This document shows, one piece after another, positions 7,975 through 16,217 of a stretch of 64,000 nucleotides of DNA. A model generated the notes under the pieces. That model was not told the DNA's origin. It did no database searches and worked only from the letters and a program-made list of their open reading frames with translations. Position 1 is the stretch's first letter; each line of letters starts with the position of its first letter. Source of the DNA: JAFLCL01 sp964502175 (GTDB taxonomy: Bacteria; Myxococcota_A; Polyangia; Polyangiales; Sandaracinaceae); NCBI GenBank assembly GCA_964502175.1, contig CAZCVE010000029.1:52108-116107 (forward strand), given 5' to 3'. The position numbers and the translations under genes are program-made.

Positions 7975-10017
7975 TCAGTCGCAGCCCGCGGGCAGGTCTG
8001 CGGGGTCGGCGATGGTCGGCGCGGACTCGCCCATCGTGGCCAGGAAACACCGCAGCTGCGCGCGGGCGGGCTCGGTCTGCCACATGATCTCGTGGCCGTC
8101 TTCGATGCCGTCTTCGAGGTGCTGGGTGACGGCGGCGGTGACGGGGTCGGCCGCCGTCGTGACGTTCGCGCTCACCGGGTAGGGCAGGGCCTGGCGATCG
8201 CGGAGCGGGAGGACGTCGAGGATCGACTCGAACTGAGCGAGGCGCGGATCGGTGCGGTCGAGGGCCTCTCCGGCGAGGTCGATCCCGAGCGCGATCGTCA
8301 GCGGGTTCGCGATCGGCGGCAGGATGTACGTGTCGACCACGCCCTGGAAGAGCAGCACGTGACGCGCGGTGCCGGGCGGTGCTTCGCGTACGAGCCGCGG
8401 TGCGTACACGGCGGCGTCGGCCTCTTCGCCGGCCCACTGCAGCAGGTTGAGGATGGGGTCGGCCTCGCTCAGAGAGACGCCCGCGCGCGGATAGCCGAGC
8501 AGGCTCTCGGCGAGAGGACGCGTGGGGATCGGGCTCTCCTTGTGGAGGATGTTCTCGAGCCAGCTGCCGCCCGCGCCCGAGAGGATCAGCGCATCGAAGG
8601 TGGGCTCGAACGCGGCCGCGAGCGGCGCGATGCTCGCGCCCATCGAGTGACCGAGGAGCACCACGCGGCTCGCGTCGAAGCGCGCGTCGGCCTCTTCGAG
8701 ATCGGGACAGCTCGAGGCGTCGATGCGCAGCCGATCGAGCGTGCGCGCGAGCAGGACGAGCTCGAGCGCCGACTGACGCAGGTTGTCGCGCAGCGCCGTG
8801 GGGTTCTGGATGTTGAAGACGAGGAACTGCTCGTCCGCCATCGTCACGTTGCGGAGGCCGCCGTGCGGGCCGTCGACGGAGATGCCCGCCCAGCCCACCC
8901 GCGCGAAGTCCCGCGCGGGACCGAGGCCCAAAGCGCTGGGCTCGCCGCCCGCGATCGCGCGCGGCCCCCGATCGACGAGCGGCCGATCGCCGCCCGCGCC
9001 CGTGCGGATCACGACCGTGAGAGGAAAGCCGTTCGTCGGCATCGCGCGACGCGGCAGCGTGACGACGAGGTTTGCTTCCTCTTCGTGATCGAGGACGAGG
9101 CGATCCTCGGCGTCCCACGTCCACGCGCCGCCTTCGCTCGCGTACGGCGGCTCGCCGTCTTGGTAGACGGGCATGCCGATGGTCGTGTGGAACACGCAGT
9201 AGTCGTCGAAGACCTCGGCGGCCTCGAACGGTCCGCCCGGCGTGAGCCCGCGATCGGTCGTGGTCACCGCGCGCTCGAGCAGGCCAGTCGGATCCTGCGT
9301 GCGGAACACGGTCATCGCGACGAGGCCGGTCGCGTCGATCGAGACGTCGTCGAGCGAATCGAACGCAGCACGATAGGCCTCTAGCCCCGCGCCTGTGAGG
9401 CCGGGTGGCGCCTCGCCGCGCGCGAGCATCCCGATCGCGGGCGCGGCGCCGAACGCGACGCCGTCGATCGTCTCGAGGCCGCGGCGCACGACGAGGGCGT
9501 AGAGCGTGCTCGCGCGCAGCGGCATGCCCTGCACGGGCAGCGCGGTGAGCACGTTCGTCGCGCCGAATGGGCCTTGCGCCTCTTGGAAGTACACGCGGAT
9601 CGGCGCGCGCTCACCGCGGTGCATCGCGTCGTCGGGATCGACGTTCACGAGCTGCACGATCGCGTCGTCGGCCTGGAGGATGTCGCTCGGCACCGTCTCC
9701 GGATCCATCGCCTCTTCGAAGCGCACGTGGATCGCGCTCGTCGTCCCGAAGCCCGTGGCGCCCGCGAGCGCGCCGTGGATCTGCCGCACGATCGTGATGC
9801 GCGCGGTGGGCAGGCCCGAGAGATCGAGCGCGCCGTCGTCGCCGCGGAGGTGCTCGCTCGGGAAGGGCGCCGCGAACGTCTCCGTCGCGTCGTCGAAGCG
9901 CATCCACGCCGTCGGAGCAGACGGGACCGTCGGCTCGACACAGCCCCCCAGAAGAAGCCCGAGAGGAACCCCGAGACGAACGCACCAGACGCCCACACCA
10001 AAGCTCGTGAAGCGCAT
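7975..10017 (-). CDS. lipoprotein alpha/beta hydrolase
   Basis: A 680-residue lipid-anchored protein (lipobox LLGGC, Cys26). The N-terminal third looks like Ig-type or 'virulence-factor lipase' beta structure, including a region with IHVRFEEAMDPETV. The C-terminal part is an alpha/beta hydrolase with nucleophile elbow GHSMG (Ser458), followed by LILSGAGGSW. A catalytic Asp is plausible near VVDTYILPP. It may hydrolyse an ester substrate at the cell surface or in the periplasm, and the substrate is unknown. It occupies the place where dnaA-type genes often sit beside rpmH in other bacteria. The ATG at 10017 gives a normal signal peptide. Confidence 0.75.
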   Translation of the reverse strand: MRFTSFGVGVWCVRLGVPLGLLLGGCVEPTVPSAPTAWMRFDDATETFAAPFPSEHLRGDDGALDLSGLPTARITIVRQIHGALAGATGFGTTSAIHVRFEEAMDPETVPSDILQADDAIVQLVNVDPDDAMHRGERAPIRVYFQEAQGPFGATNVLTALPVQGMPLRASTLYALVVRRGLETIDGVAFGAAPAIGMLARGEAPPGLTGAGLEAYRAAFDSLDDVSIDATGLVAMTVFRTQDPTGLLERAVTTTDRGLTPGGPFEAAEVFDDYCVFHTTIGMPVYQDGEPPYASEGGAWTWDAEDRLVLDHEEEANLVVTLPRRAMPTNGFPLTVVIRTGAGGDRPLVDRGPRAIAGGEPSALGLGPARDFARVGWAGISVDGPHGGLRNVTMADEQFLVFNIQNPTALRDNLRQSALELVLLARTLDRLRIDASSCPDLEEADARFDASRVVLLGHSMGASIAPLAAAFEPTFDALILSGAGGSWLENILHKESPIPTRPLAESLLGYPRAGVSLSEADPILNLLQWAGEEADAAVYAPRLVREAPPGTARHVLLFQGVVDTYILPPIANPLTIALGIDLAGEALDRTDPRLAQFESILDVLPLRDRQALPYPVSANVTTAADPVTAAVTQHLEDGIEDGHEIMWQTEPARAQLRCFLATMGESAPTIADPADLPAGCD

Positions 10018-10065
10018 GGCGATGACGCTAGTCCTGGGCGGGATCGAATTCCAGCGAACGCTTGG

Positions 10066-11109
10066 CTAAGGCACCAGCGTCAGCGGGATCGCCGAGAACG
10101 CGAAGCCCGCTGACGCGTGCGTGCACGCCCCGCTGGCGTCGGGCATCAGGTCGGGCGCGAGGCGCGCGCGCGTCCGCTCGGGATTGGCGGAAGCGAACGG
10201 GATGAGCGCGGACGAGTGGAGCCCGAGCAGGTTGTTCACCTCGATCCGCGCGCCGAGCTCGCCCGACAGTGACGTGGGCGTGATCTCGGCGTCGATCCGC
10301 GTGTCGATCAGCTGCGCCGCGGACGTCCCCTGATCCACGTAGGTGAGCTCGAGCTGCATCTCGCCGAGCACCTGCGTGTGGAGGACGCCGTTCGCGATGC
10401 GTCCGGGCGCGACGCCCACGAGCACCTGCGTCCGCGCGCCCTGGCCTTCACGAAGGCCGATGCAGCGGCTGATCTCGTTCGACCAGAGGCAGCCGCGCTC
10501 GACATCCGCGCCGCAGCCGACGGGCTCGCCGTGGACGGTGCAGCCCGAGCCCAGCACGAACTCTCCGCCAGTCGGCTGCACGAGCGAGAGCCGCACCTCG
10601 ACCTGGCAGTCGTCCTCGAAGTCGTCGATGCCGCGCACCTCGATGGCCCACGCGCGCATGGCCAGCAAGCGTGTGTCCAGGTTCGCGAGCGCGATGGAGC
10701 GTCCGCGCGCCTGCTCGATCTCGTGCATCAGCGCCTGTGTCTGGTTGTCGATGTTCGGCGCCCCCGTGCGTGGCGACACGCGCTCGGGTGCTGCGCAACC
10801 GGCCATCGTCGGATCCAGATCGAGCCCGAACGCCTCGCCGGGCGTGCCGCTCGGCGCCACCCGCAGCGCCGTCAGCATGTACGCGACCGTCGTCGTCTCT
10901 GGCCCGTCCTCGCGCCGACCGAGACCATCGTCCGTCGCGTAGCAGCGCGCGTCGCAGCGGCAGACGCCCCACTCGAGCGGACAGTCGACGTCCGACGCGC
11001 AGCGATGCTCGCCCTCGAGGGCGGGCGGTGGCGCGCTCGGAGCACATCCGACGAACAACACGAGCGACACGACCCGCGCGAGCGCGACCATCCCCCGTTC
11101 GGCTTCCAT
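10066..11109 (-). CDS. hypothetical lipoprotein
   Basis: A 347-residue protein with a short signal segment ending in FVGC (Cys22). A compact Cys-rich stretch follows (CASDVDCPLEWGVCRCDARC), then a long, probably beta-rich domain of unknown family with scattered Cys pairs. The N-terminal Cys region resembles those that follow the lipobox in other lipoproteins here. A second ATG at 11091, preceded by GGGGG, is an alternative start that would shorten the signal sequence. It is divergent from the Nudix gene and 48 bases upstream of the hydrolase lipoprotein on the same strand. Function unknown. Confidence 0.65.
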   Translation of the reverse strand: MEAERGMVALARVVSLVLFVGCAPSAPPPALEGEHRCASDVDCPLEWGVCRCDARCYATDDGLGRREDGPETTTVAYMLTALRVAPSGTPGEAFGLDLDPTMAGCAAPERVSPRTGAPNIDNQTQALMHEIEQARGRSIALANLDTRLLAMRAWAIEVRGIDDFEDDCQVEVRLSLVQPTGGEFVLGSGCTVHGEPVGCGADVERGCLWSNEISRCIGLREGQGARTQVLVGVAPGRIANGVLHTQVLGEMQLELTYVDQGTSAAQLIDTRIDAEITPTSLSGELGARIEVNNLLGLHSSALIPFASANPERTRARLAPDLMPDASGACTHASAGFAFSAIPLTLVP

Positions 11110-11162
11110 CGCTCGAGCCTACACGCACTGGCGTCCCGCCGTGGTTGCGACAAGACGCGCGC

Positions 11163-11672
11163 ATGAGCGAGCCCAAGTTCTGTCAGCGCTGCGGATCATC
11201 GCTCGCGCCGCGTGAGGAAGAGGGACGCGTGCGCCTCGCGTGCGCGGGCAGCGGCGAGAAGGCCGCGTGCGGGTTCGTGCACTACGTGAACCCGACGCCC
11301 GTGATCGCAGCGATCGTGCAGCAGGGCGAGCACGTGATCCTCGTGCGCAACCACGGCTGGCCGGAGACTTGGTACGCGCTGGTCACCGGCTTCCTCGAGG
11401 CGAACGAGACGCCGCAAGAAGGCCTCCTCCGCGAGATGCGCGAAGAGATCGGCATGACCGGAGAGATCCGCGGCCTCGTCGGCTGCTACGCGTTCCACCA
11501 GAAGAACGAGGTCATCCTCGCGTACCACGTGGAAGTGCCGGCCGGTGATCCCACGCTCGGCCCCGAGATCGCCGCGTACAAGCGAGTGCCGATCGCGAAG
11601 CTCAAGCCGTGGCCCTTCGCCACGGGCGACGCCGTGCGCGACTGGCTCGCGAAGGTGCGCCCGACCTCGTGA
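11163..11672 (+). CDS. zinc-ribbon Nudix hydrolase
   Basis: Nudix enzymes cleave nucleoside diphosphate-linked substrates, and NADH-pyrophosphatase-like members have this N-terminal zinc ribbon. The 169-residue protein has four Cys (7, 10, 27, 36) forming a ribbon. A perfect Nudix box follows from Gly76 to Met98, with Glu82, Arg90-Glu91 and Glu94-Glu95 in the expected spacing. The ATG at 11163 gives the family-like start MSEPKFCQRCG; no strong ribosome-binding site is seen. It converges on the DUF4349-like gene, with one base between the stop codons. Exact substrate unknown. Confidence 0.9.
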   Translation: MSEPKFCQRCGSSLAPREEEGRVRLACAGSGEKAACGFVHYVNPTPVIAAIVQQGEHVILVRNHGWPETWYALVTGFLEANETPQEGLLREMREEIGMTGEIRGLVGCYAFHQKNEVILAYHVEVPAGDPTLGPEIAAYKRVPIAKLKPWPFATGDAVRDWLAKVRPTS

Positions 11673-11673
11673 G

Positions 11674-12423
11674 TCACGCGAGGCGTCGGTAGACGGCGCG
11701 GAGCAGCATGCCGAGCGCGAGCACGCACGCGAGCGCTGGCGTGCACGCTGCGCCGATGACGAGCAGGCCCACCATCATCGTCCACGTGACCTCGACGCCT
11801 GCCGAGAGGGCGTGACCCATCGCGACGAGTGGCTCGTCGCGCCATCGCGGGGCGCGCTCCGTGAGCGTGAGATCGAGGCTCGCGAAGGTGATGCGATCGA
11901 CGAGCGTCCGCTCCTCGCCCTCGGACTGCTCGATCGTCGTGCGCACGCGCGCGAGCTCGGTCTCCGCGGCCAGTACGTCGGCGAGCGTGGCCGTGCGCTC
12001 CGCGATCAGCGCGAGCAGGCGCTCCTCGGTGGCGCGCGCGCTCCGCAGGCGCGCCGAGAGATCGGTGTGCGTGCGAGCGACGTCGAGCCGCGACTCTCGC
12101 TCGGTGCGATCGGGATCGAGCCCGTCGAGCTCGCCGCGCACCGCCTCGATCGCGTCGTCGGGCACGCGCAGTCGGATCGACGCGCGCTCGCCATGGCGCT
12201 CGCTCGACTCGACGCGGCCCCCCAGCGCGTCGACGCGCTCTCGCAGCGATCGCAGCGCGTCGCCGACGTCGCGCACGGCCAGATCGCTCGCGATCTCGAC
12301 GATCTCCTCGGGCGACGATGCGCCGTCGGTCGACGGCATGACGCGATCCTCGGACGCGCAGCTCGCCAGCGAGGATGCGATCGCGAGCGCGATCACCGAG
12401 GACAGGAACACGGAGCTACGCAT
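11674..12423 (-). CDS. DUF4349-like membrane lipoprotein
   Basis: A 249-residue protein starting at ATG 12423, with GAGGTGA close upstream; an in-frame GTG 15 bases earlier is less likely. The signal segment ends in LASC (Cys22). The middle contains a long predicted coiled coil with many Glu/Arg heptads (about 60-165). One C-terminal membrane stretch (about 195-235) and a basic tail follow. This arrangement of lipobox, coiled coil and C-terminal membrane helix resembles DUF4349 proteins, whose role is unknown. It is preceded on the same strand by the repeat lipoprotein ending at 12491. Confidence 0.7.
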   Translation of the reverse strand: MRSSVFLSSVIALAIASSLASCASEDRVMPSTDGASSPEEIVEIASDLAVRDVGDALRSLRERVDALGGRVESSERHGERASIRLRVPDDAIEAVRGELDGLDPDRTERESRLDVARTHTDLSARLRSARATEERLLALIAERTATLADVLAAETELARVRTTIEQSEGEERTLVDRITFASLDLTLTERAPRWRDEPLVAMGHALSAGVEVTWTMMVGLLVIGAACTPALACVLALGMLLRAVYRRLA

Positions 12424-12490
12424 GGTCACCTCGCCCACGGAAACGCGCGCGAGGTCTGCGCCTTACACCTGCCCCTCGAACAGGCGGCGC

Positions 12491-14284
12491 TCAGGGAGGG
12501 CTGAGCGGCGCCGCCGACGTGGTGATGATCTGCGATCCGATCAGCACGTTGGTTCCGTCGTAGCGGAGCGTGCGCGTCTCATCGGTGAAAGCGAGGCTCG
12601 CGCCCACCATGCCGAACGGGACCCACGCGATGAGCCCGAACTGCGCGATCCGCGCCTGCGAGCCCGAGGTGCTCGCCTCGAAGGTCTCCGCGATCGCCGG
12701 GAACACGATCGCGTCGCCACCGCGGTTGAAGGAGGCGTCGAAGCGGACGTCGCCGCCGATCACCACGATGGTCTCGAGCCCGTTCGTGCCGAACAGATCC
12801 ACGTTGCCGCCCGCCACGGCGTTGACGCCGCCATCCTGCATGAGCAGGCGGCCGCGTACGCCGGGTGTGATCCCGCCAGGCGCGCTGCCGTCGGCCGAGG
12901 CGGTGATCGGCAGGTAGACCGCGGTGATCGTCTGCGCGCCGATCTGCAGCGTGCTGCCGCCGGTGACGCGAAGCGTGCGGACGCCATCGTCGAACACGAG
13001 CGCGAGCCCGAGAGGTCCGCCGGGGATTTGCGCGAACGTCGAGCCGTCGGTCAGCGTCGCGTTGCCGACACTGGCCGCGTCCGCGATCAGCCAGTCGGCG
13101 GCGTTGCCCGTCAGCCTGACCGCGTCGTTGCCGCGGTTGAACGACGCGTCGAAGCTGAGCACCCCGGGGACATCGGCGATGACGATCTCTTGCGCACCAT
13201 TGGTGCCGATGACCTGTCCCCTGCCGCCCAGCGTGACGGACTCGCCGTCGACCGCGAAGTAGCGCCAGTCGGTCGGTGAGGGCACCGGCACGATGCTGAC
13301 GGTCACCAGCTGATCGACGAACCTGCCGCCCGTGTCGCTGATGCGGATGGTGAACGCATCGGAGCCCTCGGCCCCGGCGGTCGGTGTGAAGACGAACGTG
13401 TCTCCGTCGAAGCTGACGCTGCCTCGGAGCGGCCCGCCCGCGCGCACTTCGTAGGTGGCGATGTCGCCGTCGGCGTCGCTCGCACCGATCGTGATCGGTC
13501 GCGAGGGCGAGTCCCGCACGGTCAGGACGCTGTTGGTGGCAGGCGCGACCGGAGCGTACGGGCCGAACGGACCGCCGGTGTCGACGGGGACCGACCCCGT
13601 GTCGATCGGCCCTCCCGAGTCGAACGGACCGGCGTCGATCGGTTCCGCCCCCGAGTCAGCTCCGCCTGCGTCGGTCGGGGCGACGAATCCCACGCAGCCT
13701 CGCTCGGGCACGCAGACCATGGACTCCTCGCACGCATCGAGGACGGGAACCTCGAGACACGCTCCGTCCACGCACAAGCCTGCTGCGCACGCGACGCTCG
13801 CGGCGCAGTCGCCGTGCGACGCGCACTCCGCCGCAGCACAGCCGTCTTCACCCAGCGTCGTGCACTCGGGAGCGACGCACACGCCTCCCAAGCACTCCGT
13901 GGCGCCGGTCGCCGGGCAGCTGACCTCGCGACAGCTGCGCGTGATCACGACGCGCACGATGCGCGATCCTCGAAGGAGGAACTGCACGCGACGCGTCGCC
14001 ACCCGAGCGGCTCCCAGTCGGAGCGACACCTCGACCGCATGCACGCCGTCCGCGAGATCGCTCCGCGAGATCACGCGCCGCGGGCGATCGGGGCGATCGG
14101 TCAGCACGACCGGGACGCGCGTGGGGGTCAGTCCATCGACGGACACTTCGATCCCATCGAACTCCACGCCCGCGACGAAGTCGGTCTGCAGGTCGACCGT
14201 GAGCTCGCGAGAGTCGGGGCACCCCATCGAGAGCATCCCGATCGACAGGATCAGCGTGAGCGCGAGCGTTCGCGTGTCGATCAT
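12491..14284 (-). CDS. modular lipoprotein with Ig-like and duplicated beta domains
   Basis: A 597-residue lipoprotein (LSMGC, Cys22). In order it has an N-terminal beta domain, a Cys-rich segment (about 115-195), a DAG/DTG-rich linker, and one cadherin/Ig-like domain with SDADGD and DAFTIRISDTGG. Two copies of a beta module of about 135 residues follow, each containing GTNG and FDASFNRGxDA (near 378 and 515). A cell-surface structural or binding role is inferred. It is followed by the DUF4349-like gene on the same strand. No catalytic motif is seen. Confidence 0.7.
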   Translation of the reverse strand: MIDTRTLALTLILSIGMLSMGCPDSRELTVDLQTDFVAGVEFDGIEVSVDGLTPTRVPVVLTDRPDRPRRVISRSDLADGVHAVEVSLRLGAARVATRRVQFLLRGSRIVRVVITRSCREVSCPATGATECLGGVCVAPECTTLGEDGCAAAECASHGDCAASVACAAGLCVDGACLEVPVLDACEESMVCVPERGCVGFVAPTDAGGADSGAEPIDAGPFDSGGPIDTGSVPVDTGGPFGPYAPVAPATNSVLTVRDSPSRPITIGASDADGDIATYEVRAGGPLRGSVSFDGDTFVFTPTAGAEGSDAFTIRISDTGGRFVDQLVTVSIVPVPSPTDWRYFAVDGESVTLGGRGQVIGTNGAQEIVIADVPGVLSFDASFNRGNDAVRLTGNAADWLIADAASVGNATLTDGSTFAQIPGGPLGLALVFDDGVRTLRVTGGSTLQIGAQTITAVYLPITASADGSAPGGITPGVRGRLLMQDGGVNAVAGGNVDLFGTNGLETIVVIGGDVRFDASFNRGGDAIVFPAIAETFEASTSGSQARIAQFGLIAWVPFGMVGASLAFTDETRTLRYDGTNVLIGSQIITTSAAPLSPP

Positions 14285-14329
14285 GGGGCATCGTCACGGG
14301 GCCGCGTTTTCGCGGTCAAGGGGATCCGC

Positions 14330-15454
14330 TCAGCAGCGACGGAGGATCACGGAGCCGATCGAGTAGCCCGCGCCGAACGAGCAGAGCACGCCGGTCGCGC
14401 CCGCGGCGAGGTCACCGTGATGCTGATGGAACGCGATGATCGATCCCGCGCTCGAGGTGTTCGCGTATTCGTCGAGCACGACGGGCGCCTCCTCGCGGCT
14501 CGGATCGCGTCCGAGCACGCGTCGCGCGATGAGCGCGTTCATCTGGAGGTTCGCCTGGTGGAGCCAGAAGCGACGGATGTCGCCGACGCCCACGCGCGAC
14601 TCGTCGAGGTGCTCGAGGATCTGCGCGGCGACGAGCGGGCAGACCTCCTTGAAGACCTTGCGGCCCTCCTGGTGGAAGAGCTTGTCGCGCGCGCCCGGCA
14701 CCGAGCCGTCCCAGCGATCGAGGAAGCCGGCGTTGTTGCGGATGTTGTTCGAGAACGAGGTGCGCAGGCGCGTCGACACGATGTCCCACGTGTCCGTGCT
14801 CTTGGTGAGGTCTTCGCGCTCGATGACGACGGCGGTGCAGACGTCGCCGAAGATGAAGTGGCAGTCGCGATCGCGGAAGTCGAGGTGCCCCGAGCAGATC
14901 TCGGGGTTCACCATCAAGACGCGCTTCGCCGAGCCCGAGCGCACCGCGTCGACGGCGTTCTGGATGCCGAACGTCGCGGAGCTGCAGGCGACGTTCATGT
15001 CGTACGCGTACGCCTCGCGGATGCCGAGCGCGTGCTGCACCTCGACGGCGATCGCGGGGTAGGGCCGCTGGGTGTTCGAGCACGCGACGATCACGAGGTC
15101 GATGTCGGTCGCCTCGCACCCTGCGCGCTCGATCGCCTCGCGCGCCGCCGCGACGCTCATCTCGGCCTGGATCGACAGCGCGTCTTCGGGGCGCTCGGGG
15201 AGGTTCGGCGCCATGCGATCGGGATCGAGCACGCCCGCGCGATCCATCACGAAGCGCGAGCGGATGCCGGACGCCTTCTCGATGAACTCCACGCTCGACG
15301 GCGAGAGCGCCTGCGCGGTACCGGCCGCGATCGCGTCTGCGTTGCGCTCGTTCGCACGTCGGACGTACTCGTTGAACGACGCGACGAGCTCATCGTTCGA
15401 GATGCGATGCGGCGGCGTGAAGACGCCAGTGCCGCTGAGGACAGCGCGATGCAT
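14330..15454 (-). CDS. beta-ketoacyl-ACP synthase III family protein (PA3286-like)
   Basis: KAS III-type condensing enzymes join an acyl-CoA to malonyl-ACP to start or shunt fatty-acid synthesis. From ATG 15454 the protein has 374 residues with catalytic Cys157 in NVACSS, His299 in LHQAN and Asn332 in EYANTS. The N-terminus MHRAVLSGTGVFTPP and the phrases SSVEFIEKASGI and NPEICSGHLDFRDRD match my recollection of Pseudomonas PA3286-type beta-ketodecanoyl-ACP synthases better than E. coli FabH, which is about 55 residues shorter. Substrate is therefore inferred. It lies alone between a lipoprotein gene and a TVP38-family gene on the same strand. Confidence 0.85.
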   Translation of the reverse strand: MHRAVLSGTGVFTPPHRISNDELVASFNEYVRRANERNADAIAAGTAQALSPSSVEFIEKASGIRSRFVMDRAGVLDPDRMAPNLPERPEDALSIQAEMSVAAAREAIERAGCEATDIDLVIVACSNTQRPYPAIAVEVQHALGIREAYAYDMNVACSSATFGIQNAVDAVRSGSAKRVLMVNPEICSGHLDFRDRDCHFIFGDVCTAVVIEREDLTKSTDTWDIVSTRLRTSFSNNIRNNAGFLDRWDGSVPGARDKLFHQEGRKVFKEVCPLVAAQILEHLDESRVGVGDIRRFWLHQANLQMNALIARRVLGRDPSREEAPVVLDEYANTSSAGSIIAFHQHHGDLAAGATGVLCSFGAGYSIGSVILRRC

Positions 15455-15541
15455 GCAGTTCCAGTCTCCCGGCTCGGGCCGAGGCCGAGCATGTTGACCG
15501 AGGATTCGCATCCCGCATGGCGAATCACCTGGGGGGCGCCG

Positions 15542-16111
15542 TCAGCGCCAGCCGAGGGCGTGGAGGAGGGAGTCGCCGAGGAAGATGTAGACCGCGCAGA
15601 TCGCGCCTTCGCCGATCGCCACGCCGATCAGCAGCTTGGCGATCGACATGCGGATCACGCCCGCGAGGTAGCAGATGAGGTCGGTCGGCACGATCGGGAA
15701 GAAGGCCCAGCCGACGACGATCGGGAAGCCGTACTTCTCGAGGAGGCCGCGCACGCGCTCGAGCTGACCCGCGTGGTTCTTCTTCAAGAGCTCGTCGAGG
15801 TGGAGCGCCTCGGAGAAGTAGTAGACGGCCGCCGACGATACGACGATGCCGACCAAGGTCAGCGGGAACAGGACCCACGGCGGGATGAACAACGTGCCCA
15901 GCACCACGAGCGACGTGACGGGGATCAGCGTGAAGCTGCGCAGACAACCGAGCAGCAGGTAGAGGGCGCCGACGAGCGCGAGCGACGTGCCCGAGGCGTC
16001 GTGCAGCAGGTCTTCGATCGCCTCGCGACGGAAGAGGAACATCCCGATCGCGAACGCCGCGCCGACGAGCCACACGCTCGTCAAGATCCATCGACGTCGC
16101 TCGTGGCTCAT
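15542..16111 (-). CDS. TVP38/TMEM64 (VTT) family membrane protein
   Basis: A 189-residue integral membrane protein with about five hydrophobic segments. The central VTT-type pattern includes the re-entrant segment FTLIPVTSLVVLGTLFIPPW and a second conserved block GFPIVVGWAFFPIVPTDLICYLAG. Related proteins are linked to lipid scrambling or undecaprenyl-phosphate transport, so a lipid-transport role is an inference. The ATG at 16111 is preferred, with GAGGTAAGG upstream; upstream GTG starts are possible. It lies between the sigma54 activator and the KAS III gene, all transcribed in the same direction. Confidence 0.82.
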   Translation of the reverse strand: MSHERRRWILTSVWLVGAAFAIGMFLFRREAIEDLLHDASGTSLALVGALYLLLGCLRSFTLIPVTSLVVLGTLFIPPWVLFPLTLVGIVVSSAAVYYFSEALHLDELLKKNHAGQLERVRGLLEKYGFPIVVGWAFFPIVPTDLICYLAGVIRMSIAKLLIGVAIGEGAICAVYIFLGDSLLHALGWR

Positions 16112-16147
16112 CACCGCGACCTTACCTCGCGCGCGAGTCCGCGAGAC

Positions 16148-16168
16148 CAAGCCCGCTCGTCGGGCTTG
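16148..16168 (-). terminator. hairpin downstream of the sigma54-activator gene
   Basis: A perfect 8-base stem CAAGCCCG/CGGGCTTG with a 5-base loop lies in the 106-base gap between the VTT gene and the sigma54 activator. There is no T run, so it is a weak or Rho-assisted terminator candidate. Confidence 0.35.
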
Positions 16169-16193
16169 CCGCGAAGTGGGTGCGCTCTCACTG

Positions 16194-16214
16194 CCCCGGG
16201 ATTGAACCCCGGGG
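16194..16214 (-). terminator. GC hairpin just after the sigma54-activator stop
   Basis: The stem CCCCGGG/CCCGGGG (7 bases, 7-base loop) begins 4 bases after the stop codon at 16218. It could end transcription of the activator. The loop reads like a tRNA T-loop by chance, but no tRNA surrounds it. Confidence 0.4.
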
Positions 16215-16217
16215 GCC

